DNA of 64,000 bases. Origin: Anaspis maculata. Lineage: Eukaryota; Arthropoda; Insecta; Coleoptera; Scraptiidae. The DNA is taken from NCBI GenBank assembly GCA_949128115.1, contig OX421962.1:74736735-74800734 (forward strand), given 5' to 3'. Within the stretch, counting starts at the first letter, position 1; each line of letters opens with the position of its first letter. A model generated the notes under the pieces. That model was not told the origin of the DNA, searched no databases, and saw nothing but the letters and a program-made list of their open reading frames with translations. Shown piece after piece: positions 55,181-64,000 of this stretch. The position numbers were made by a program, and so were the translations under genes.

Positions 55181-58100
55181 TGCTACTATAACCTAGACCA
55201 CCCTGTATAGCGCCACAGAGCTCTGTGGCGAGAAATTGAAGGGTGAAGAATATATACACATTCATTACAATACAACACCAACACTAAATTAGCTGTATAG
55301 GTAGTTACTTTGACGTCATTTCTACGACTAAACATTTTTAAATAACCTGAACGCGAAATTGCGCTAAACACACGTTAGAACACCGCACATCCACGTATTT
55401 TGATGGAATTGATCAATTTGAATAATTTCAATATCGTCCCTCTTGAAATTGAACCGAACTCAGCTAAACAAGTCGCAATAATAAACTGAACAAATTACGT
55501 TTCGTCTGCTCGTAAATAATTAAAACATTTTGCTAAACGCTCACTGCCGAGATACGGTATCCAATTAATTATAGCCATCCAGACCTCACTAAGATGAACT
55601 GTAATTTGACATGGGTTTCGGGACGAAATTGACGTTACAGGGATATTAATAATAATAATTTTCTTAACCCAATATCTGAACACCGAGTTGTGAGGGTGAG
55701 AGGGTGTCTAACGAAATATGGTTGTCAATAAATATGGGAAAGGGCAGGGATAAGTTGGTCGTATTTCACTTGAGGGACGATTGCATCATGATCCGAAACA
55801 CAATGTTATTTTTCTTCCGAGTCTTTCGTTGTTGATAATATGCCCATTTATTGCGGGCCGCAAAACCGATTTTGGAGGATTTTTTGTTCGATGGGAATTA
55901 GATAAGTATTTTTATAGATAGTTTTATGGGCGATAAGCTCTTGTATAAATCTTCAAAATAATAAGTTAAATGTCTGAAACCTTAAGTTATTGTAATTTGA
56001 TGTACTGATATCAGTACAATTGTACAATTATTAGAGGCTATAATTATTTCGGACTTTAGATTTTTTGACATTCCGAAACAGCCAACATTGCCCGATATGC
56101 TTCAATGATTGTATTTAGATAATTACGAGTGCAAGAGTGAGTGCAGACATGGTTTTACTGTAAAATAGCCGAGATGGTTTTTGGCTGTGACCTGTCAAAC
56201 GGGAGTGCCACTATCAAAAAATGACAGAAACTACAGGTGGTAAGTATTAGTCATAAGTCCAAAACTTTGCCATTCAACTATTCAAAATCTTTGCGATGAA
56301 TAATTGCAACCAAATAAGACAAAAAACAACACAACAGAAGATTCGAATTAAGTCTACTACGGTTCTTGAACATTTTCCAATAATTTCTTTTCCCAATTTC
56401 TATAGTGATACAGTTGAAAATGCAAAACTTATCAAGACCGGACTCAAATGATATGATAGAGCTCAAAAATTAAGCTTCAATCGATGATTTTTTAAACTGA
56501 ATGAGCTGATTCAAAAAAGGCTGAGAGCTTCCGAAACATTAAAATCGATATTTGTATCAAATTTCAACTTTCTACCCGAAGAGACATCTCGAACAAAAAT
56601 TCCCATAGGTTTCTGGACACTATTTGGTAGAGTCGTGTGTCGCCCACAAACAAATCATCCCATGGTTGCCAGGACGCGGACGGGACGGTGCAAAATGTAA
56701 CTTTGTTTTTTTTTTCATTCAGTTTTCCATCTTCCTCATTGCCATACTCTTTTCACCGATTCCCTAATTTGTTCCAACCTTAACATAAAAACCGCCTAAT
56801 TTTACTGCACTAAAGTGGCGTTAGCCAGCAACAAGTAAATAAAACGTTAATCTGTGTTAATACAAAGTTACTGGAATTGTGTTTGCCGTGATTCAGGACT
56901 AAAAATGTATTTCCAGGTATTAAAATGTTTGTTCAACTTTTGTTTGGGTATATTTGGGTAATAACTCCATCTGTATGCAAAACAACCGACAATCAAGTTA
57001 TACTTCCAAATTAATGATGCGGACATCATTTAATTTGTTGCCAATCAACAATCCGTGGGGTTAATTAGATCGGAGAGTTTTATTTTACTCAAAATACACG
57101 TTTGGACATGATAACTAAATACAGCTTGATTAAGAGTTTAATCAAGTGGGATTTGTTATGATGATGTGTTTACAAAACAAACCATTTGGAATTATTTTCG
57201 AAACTCATTTTTATATGTCTATCCACGATCATCAACACAACTAATGTGCCATAACACAAACTGGATCGAGTTTCAAACATGTGGGCTCAGACACATTGAC
57301 TTTTGTGTTTGGAAGTTATACCCCACACCTACGTATATTTTGGGCTGCTGCTTGATGATGATTTCGTGTTGTTCGTTTTTACCTGGAAGACAAAAACAAA
57401 ATAAATAGACAAAATTGTCTACATAATTTGTCAAATAATTAAAATTCCTATGTAAGACCGGGATTAAATTTAGCCGTTCTAAATGCGTAATCGTACTATT
57501 GTTGTATAAATAGAGCTTTAGAGCACGCATGCCAACAAAAGAATTTTATTGTAGTAACTAGCCTGCCTCAGCTCAGGCTCCAGGCATCTATTTAGAAGAA
57601 TTTTACATGTGTTATGGTATGGGCTGTTTCTGTTCACTTGGTACTTGCAGAAATAAGCAACAACACATCAACACTTTTACTCAATGGCTTTATTAGGTAT
57701 AGATTTCCGAGTACAACATTCAACAATCTCGCCATCCATTATTTTTCAATTACTCAGTTTAAAACCTATACACCAACGGCCACATCAGTTTTTCCGATCC
57801 CGATTTGTTTATAAATCAGACCATCATCATCAACTGACGTCTAATTTGACCGTTTTCTCATATCCACATATAATTCGCCGCGAATAATAACTACCTATTA
57901 CTTACTTATTGCTTTAACACTGAAGTTCTGTCAAACAAAATGTCACGTACTTACTTCCCGAATTTATCGCTAACGATCTACAACTGTCCCAACGAATTTT
58001 CCCTAATTTGAAAAAATATGGTAACTATTGTAACGCATGAATCTCACATCGATATAGAAATGTAAAATGAAACAATGTTCAGCAACAGTGTGTATGTTGA

Positions 58101-59188
58101 CTACGATGATGCCTTCTTCTGAGGTCCTTGTTTTCTTTCTTGTTTTCAGCGCTTATACCCTCGATTTGTCTCTCTGTTGTCTGTGTTTTGTGTGTACATC
58201 CGTCAGGCCTGAAAGGAAGGATTTTTTTTTTCGAAAAATCACGACTTCAATGAACATGATATGATGATATCATGGCGTTGTTGGGACTCAAAAAAAAAAT
58301 CTTGAGAAAATAACTATAGCTATGAACAATTACAATAGATAACAATGTAGTGTGGCGCGGCGTCACATAAAAGACTGAATTTCATAAGCCGGCTGGATTT
58401 GAAAAGTTATGACATGAGGATAAGTACCTGTTCCTATAAAAATACGTAAATACATATATGAGGTTATATTCAGAATACGATTTGAACTTTCTTCTACCAG
58501 AAATTTCACATCGGTACGACCCATGGGTCAATAGTTACGAATTTTTGAGAACGACCGCAAAGCTACGGCTCCATCATGATGTTTGAAACTCTGCAGTCTA
58601 TCCACGACTGTTGAATTGTAATCTCCCTCTACCTGCTCAAATACAATCATACAGGATGCATATCCAGACGTCTTGTTGTTGTAGGAATCCCTTTTTAGAT
58701 TGATGTGATGGACATACTTTTCCGTTTTTGTTGTCAGAAAATTTCAAAACACAAATGGAACGGTAGTAACGGAATGCAATTTAGTATTTATTATCCGTTT
58801 CACCTTCATTTGCAACAGAGCAAGCCATGATATTGATATTGTTTTGTTAGGTTTAGCATACTGACGGAGCTCATTACTTGATAGACAAATTTTGACAAGG
58901 TCAAACCAATTTTCAAGATGCCAAAAAATTATCCCGCACTAAAAGAAAATGCAAGTTTGCGACATTATTCAATATGTTAAGCGCCTTCAACCAGGCATGG
59001 CCGAAAACATGACGGTGAATGTAGAATTTTTCAAAAAATCATCAAAGTTTCTTTATTTTTTTCTACCTATGGCCTATGCAGTATAATAGGCTAAAACTCG
59101 TCATGTGACAGTACAACGTCTCTTGAAACTCGTATGATAATAATATACCTGTACTGTGATCTGTTCATGAGCCTATTCAGTTACGAGT
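55181..59188. other. 4-kb stretch, no gene recognised
   Basis: A small palindrome GCGCCACAGAGCTCTGTGGCG is at 55209-55229. Beyond it I find no repeats with defined ends, no spliced gene and no RNA gene. Frames at 57166-57887 are short. It may be intergenic or intronic host DNA. Confidence 0.35.
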
Positions 59189-59370
59189 TATTTGCGATTT
59201 CAACTATCGGTGGAAGGGCAGCGATGCGAACTGTCAACAAAATGGCGAATTTGAGGTTGTTTTTGAGACCTATTTTAGTGCAGTCAACCCTTTGGAATTA
59301 GATTCACTTACAGTCTAGCTTCGCCATATGGGCAGTCAGAAAGAGGGCGAATTTTTGAAATGGCGATCTA
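59189..59370. mobile_element. TIR element, ATTCGCGATTTCAA family, diverged copy
   Basis: TTTGCGATTTCAACTATCGG at the left resembles the first bases of the window; the complement of the end word appears near 59356-59367. Diverged relative of the element at 1-316. Confidence 0.5.
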
Positions 59371-59466
59371 CAATGAGAGAGTCACTTACCAAGCGACCAC
59401 ATAGATGACTTATAGTTTTTAGCGCATTTTCCATCTTGATGAAAATCGCTATTGCAACCGCTTTGC

Positions 59467-59498
59467 CCGTCCGTCCGTCCGTCCGTCCGTCCGTCCGT
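59467..59498. repeat. GTCC microsatellite
   Basis: Seven to eight perfect GTCC repeats followed by GTTCC. Confidence 0.97.
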
Positions 59499-59759
59499 TC
59501 CTCGAACTCCTCCCAAACTAGACGACCTAGCTTTCTAATTTTTTCGCTGTTACATAGCTGCCACTCCCAAAGGAGGGCTAGGCTATATTGGATGTCTATA
59601 TTGCGCCGCCAACACAGAGAAAACCGCCCCCGATAAACTTGAAATAACATAATATTGCACTTTTCCACCAGACCTGATGCTCTGGTGTTCTCATTTTTTG
59701 AATAATACATAGTTGCCACTTATAAACGTGAGCCAAGAAACATTCTGTCATCAATATGC

Positions 59760-61240
59760 GCCGCCGACATGAAAAAACTGCTAAAAACCGCCCCCAATCA
59801 CTTTAAAATGAAAAACATGAACCCGAAGACATAGCGATCTGATTCTTTCGGTATATAAATAGCTGACTAAAAATGGGAAAGGATAGGCTACTTTAGGTTA
59901 GTCGCCGCCCCCAGATTCCGCCCCCAAACGATAAAAAGTACAACTTTCACAAATGTTACTGATTAAGATGTTCCCTTAAACATTTAGGAACTGCCAACTC
60001 AAATTGTGCAACATTTGCTCAGTCGAACGCTGCCGCTCCCACACGCCGCCCCCAAAGTAAGAGATAAATGAAAAACATGAACCCAAAGACATAGCGACCT
60101 AAGTTTTTCGCTATAAAGATAGCTGAGTGAAAATGGAAAAGGATAGGCTACTTTTAATATGGCGCCGCCTCCAGCTTCCGCCCCCAAAAGAAAAAATGCA
60201 ACTTTCAACAATTTTAACTGATTTAGCTGATACTGTTACCTCGAACATTTAGAAGACTCAAACTGTGCAAGAATTGCTTTGCCAAACTCTGCCGCTCCCA
60301 CACGCCGCCCCCGAAGTGAGAGATAAATGTGAAACATGAACCTGAAGACATAGCGATCTAATTCTTTCACTATATTGATAGCTGACTGAAATTGGAAAAA
60401 TATAGGCCACTTTTAATTAGCCGCCGCTTCCAGCTGTCGCCTCCAAACAAAAAAAAATGCAACTTTCACAATCTTCACTGATTGTCATATGTCCCTCACA
60501 TTTAGAAACTCCCAACTCAAACTGTGCAACAATTACTTTGCCGAATGCTGCTGCCCCCACACGCTGCCCTCAAAGTGAGAGATGAATGAAAAACATAAAC
60601 CCGAAGACATAACGATCTAATTCTTTCGCTATATGGATAGCTAACTAAAAATGGGAAAGAATAGTCTACCTTTGGCATGGCGCCGCCTCCAACTTCCACC
60701 CCCAAAAGAAAAAAAGTGCAACTATCAATAATTTCCACTGAATTACATTTTAATGTTACCTCAAACATTCAGAAACTCCCAACTCAAACTGTGGAAGAAT
60801 TTCTTTGCCAAACTCTGCCGCTCCCACACGCCGCCCCCAAAGTGAGAGATGAATGTAAAACATAACCCTGAAGACATAGCGATCAAATTGTTCCGCCATA
60901 TAGATAGCTGACTAAAAATGGGAAGAGATAGGCCACTTTTGATTAGTCGCCGCCTCCAGCTCCCGCCCCCAAACAAAAAAATGCAACTTTCACAATTTTC
61001 ACTGATTGTCATATTTCCTCAAACATTTAGAAACTCCTAACTCAAACTGTGCAACAGTTACTTTGCCGAATTCTGCCACCCCCACACGCTGCCCTCAAAG
61101 TAAGAGACAAATGGAAAACATGAACCCGAAGACATAGCGATCTAATTCTTTCGCTATATGGATAGCCGACTAAAAATGGGAAAGAATAGACTACTGTTGA
61201 TTAGTCGCCGCTCCCAGCTCCCGCCCTCAAACAAAAAAAT
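59760..61240 (+). repeat. 260-bp tandem array, about 6 copies
   Basis: The word ACATGAACCCGAAGACATAG recurs at about 59814, 60077, 60337, 60595, 60859 and 61119, spacing 258-264 bp. Each unit has a GC-rich CCGCCGCCCCCAGCTTCCGC-type block, CTCAAACTGTGCAA and CACACGCCGCCCCCAAAGT. Minus-strand frames of 70-85 residues recur once per unit with similar sequence and arise from the repeat. Confidence 0.93.
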
Positions 61241-61946
61241 ATATTGATGAGTGAAAGCATTTTCATTCAAATCTATTTCATTGGCAAGTACCCCATTCTG
61301 ATAACACAATATCACAATGAGTTTCGAATGAAGAAAGTGGGCAAGGAATGGTGTTTCTCCTTCAACCAAATTTCTTTACGTTCACAATATGCCTCTTTGA
61401 GAAAATGCGCTACTGAGACTCACGCACGTGAAGGCATACTCACTTGTTTTTATTTTGCTTTAAATTACACCACAAATTATTGGGACTTCTTTGGCCAACC
61501 GGTTTCGCCGTTAGGCATCGTCGGGGTTGAGAAGTGACATTTTTTGTTATTTATACTTAATCCAAAATTTGCTTACTTACATTTAAATTTTCAATTTTCG
61601 CATTGAATAAAGAGGCATAAGAAAAATTCGACTAAGAGAAATTTTTCCCCATAATCGCATGGTTCCACCTGAAAATTCTCGAGTTTGAAACGTTCACCGA
61701 ACTGGATAATTAATCATTGCTTGATGCAGGGAAATTAAATTTTGATTCGTTCAGTTAACGCATTGGAAATTGAAATTAATAAATTGGCAATTATGGAGAC
61801 TCTGCGTTAATTAATATATACCTAAACTCATTCCCAGTACCTATAATGCTGATTCCATGAAATTGATGTTTTTCATATTCGGTCATTACCATCATCATAA
61901 TTGGTGAAAGGTGAACTAAATAGGTATCCTAACGTTGTAAAATATA
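61241..61946. other. no gene seen
   Basis: A 97-residue frame at 61244-61537 starts in the last array unit and is not supported otherwise. Confidence 0.35.
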
Positions 61947-62722
61947 CAGGTGTCTCGAAAATACACCGACAACGTTCTAGGGCAGCTTCCTCTCATCAAA
62001 AGAAGAAAAAAAAGTTTCTATGACCATGGGTCAAAAAACGTTTCCTAAAGGAGCTACAGGCATCTTGAGGTGGGACCCTGAAGATGGTGTTTATTTATTA
62101 TTTCCGAAACCGTCCAAGGCAAATCAATCAAACTTCACACATTTTATAACCTTCTTATGCCCAACAAAATTTGAATGTCTAACAAAAATGAGTTGCTTTG
62201 AAATAAACAACTTTTTTTCGCCTCGAGTATCGTAATTAAAAAATCAGCAATACTAACCACGTTTTCATACATGGTTGAACTCAAATCAACTCATTTCAAA
62301 CTCAAATATCTTGTTAACAGTACGTCTATCGAGGTTGAACACAGGAACCTTTTTTTGGCAAAAAACTCCACTATTTTTCTTGTTAAATTTGAAATCATAC
62401 CACATTCAAAAAAGTTAGGGTTATTTTTACCTCTACACCTCAGCCTGCCTCACCCCTGGTGAATTATTTTGGAAATAATCTTACCTCATTCTGTTGGGGA
62501 CAAGAAGGCTCGCAAGAAGGTTAGTAGATGCGTCAAGTTTGATTGATTTCTCTTGAACGGTTTCGGAGATATTGAATAAAAACCATCTTCAGGGTCCCAC
62601 CTTCAGGGGGCTGTAGCTCCATTAGGAAGCGTTTTCGGACCAATGTTCATAGGATCTTTTTTTCTTGTTTCGATGAGGGGAAGCTGCCCTAGAACGTTGT
62701 CGGTGTATTTTCGTGACACCTG
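61947..62722. mobile_element. Tc1/mariner-like MITE, CAGGTGTC family, copy 2
   Basis: CAGGTGTCTCGAAAATACAC at the left and the complement of CAGGTGTCACGAAAATACAC at the right; TA (within TATA) on both sides. The arms match on through GACAACGTTCTAGGGCAGCT, about 45 bp in all, and further inside at GGAGCTACAG near 62050 and its complement near 62610. Confidence 0.87.
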
Positions 62723-63514
62723 TATATCCCCCCTAATTAGTTTGCGATACAAAACCCTAGTCATTGGAACGTGTCGCGTGTTAAATCATCTTTTGTTATT
62801 GTATTGGAGGGTCCAGTTCCGGTAAATAGATATTGTATGGCGTCTTAAAAGTCATGGCACAAAATCTTGGACAAAACTAACCCTCAAATTATACCACAAT
62901 ACTTTCCCGACCAAGATTCAGGAATCTATGGAGAATCTTCCTCAAGACGACCTCCGGGTGCATGTGAAGTTGGAGTTTTAGAGAAATATTGAAACATGTT
63001 TGCAGCAATTTTCCGAAAAAACTTCAAAGCCTTCCCTAAATGACGTCATTATAAATATCTTCAATTACGGTTTCATTTTAGCTCCATCATTCAAGTCCTT
63101 GTCGAGGTCTCGAATAAGCCAGGCAGACCAGTTTTGCATTTTCATTTGGACAACTCGGAAAACTAGAAACGAAAATTGTTTGAAGATGTTCAAGACCGGT
63201 TAGGTACCACTGACTGAAAAAAAAAATGTCAAAAGTATGTTAACGGAGTAGAAAGTTGAAAATTTGCATTTTTCCGGAGTAGACAGCGCGAAAACGGTTA
63301 GTCCGATTTCAAAAAATTTCCACTACAGCTTTTGAGAGAACAGGTGACAAAATAAGAAAATGTCGAAACTGGTCCACTTTGTTTTCAAGAGGGACACTTG
63401 GATATCTTCAACTTAATATTGATGATTTATCCCCGTAGCCAGAGTTATTACTTTTCCAAAAACACTGAATGTCAACGAGGGGTTGATTTTCCGAGAAAAA
63501 AGTGTGCACAAGAA
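62723..63514. other. no gene seen
   Basis: Short frames only. Confidence 0.35.
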
Positions 63515-63785
63515 TGCCGACTTCCGAAATTTCGAGGATTTCCGGCGACTTCCAGGAGTTCCGGTGACTTCCGAAAGATTTTAGGGAATTCCGGTGATTT
63601 CCAAAAGTATTCTTTCAATTCAATGATGATTTCCGGAAGATTTTCGGGAATTTCGATGATTTCCGAAAGGCTTCCGAGAATTCCGGTGCTGCGATTTCCA
63701 AAATAATCCCAGGAATTCCGGTGATTTCCGAAAGACTTCCGGGAGATCCGGTGATTTCTGAAAGAATTCCGGGAATTCCGAATTG
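63515..63785 (+). repeat. 30-bp minisatellite, about 9 copies
   Basis: Diverged copies of GAATTCCGGTGATTTCCGAA followed by AGACTTCCGG, about 30 bp long. Because the unit length is divisible by three, it keeps long frames open on both strands (63398-63706 plus, 63472-63853 minus). These are not genes. Confidence 0.9.
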
Positions 63786-64000
63786 AAATGTACACTTAAT
63801 TCCGAGGAAATCAAGCCCTCGAATGTCAATAGGGATCCAGGGATCTCTTCCATTATTGAATGCTCTTATGACTGCCTTGTTTGATAGTTGTTTAAAATTG
63901 TCAATAAACGCATCAAACCGGAAACATTTATATTTCCAAACGAAAAACGTTTTTTTCCCAACATGAACTCATAAAATACACATGAACATAAAACTTGCTA
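63786..64000. other. no gene seen
   Basis: Spacer to the window end. Confidence 0.3.

Noticed and set aside
59336..59719. 127-codon minus-strand frame
   Set aside because: Part is the GTCC microsatellite read as RTDG repeats; the rest lies in a MITE end and array flank.
63398..63853. overlapping frames on both strands of 77-107 codons
   Set aside because: They result from a 30-bp minisatellite whose period is a multiple of three.

Overview
This is an AT-rich stretch of arthropod, most likely insect, nuclear DNA. The evidence is one intact multi-exon gene with short GT-AG introns, several kinds of non-LTR retrotransposon relic, and dozens of small transposons with terminal inverted repeats (TIRs). 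Frequent words such as GTAGGTAC suggest a hemipteran or lepidopteran, but do not settle it. There is no bacterial-style coding, no rRNA, no CRISPR array and no clear functional tRNA.

The only gene I can reconstruct completely is a seven-exon, 520-residue organic-cation/carnitine-type transporter (SLC22, major facilitator superfamily) at 2644-4997 on the plus strand. Single-frame reading breaks it into pieces, but all six introns are GT-AG and the frame is kept from ATG to stop. Everything else is mobile-element DNA or sequence in which I recognise no gene. Relics of non-LTR retrotransposons lie at 1290-1765 (RNase H), 13328-13800, 15320-15980, 16150-16240 and 32900-34383. The last carries a Cys-His motif followed by a restriction-like endonuclease motif.

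Most of the window is nested transposons. At 9353-12241 a small TIR element is split by a 2.1-kb palindrome with a TCA target duplication. At 19300-21343 there are three copies of a fold-back element built of about 21-bp units, one of which holds a 130-bp element whose empty site can be read next door. From 23898 to 43685 a second palindrome of the 2.1-kb kind is broken by two large insertions: about 5.5 kb (26176-31637, carrying a 118-bp satellite) and 11,815 bp (31825-43639). The larger one has 19-bp TIRs, a perfect 8-bp target duplication and arrays of GGCAGTG near its ends. At 49174-51146 a hAT-type element holds a Tc1/mariner-like element, which holds two further elements.

The right third (51-64 kb) has a few more TIR elements, a roughly 260-bp tandem array (59.8-61.2 kb), a 30-bp minisatellite (63.5-63.8 kb), and long stretches where I see nothing identifiable. 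Apart from the transporter there is no set of genes working together. The interest lies in the transposon architecture, especially the 11.8-kb element, the 21-bp-periodic fold-back family and the cluster of GGCGTTTACGCC sites at 47.7-48.5 kb.
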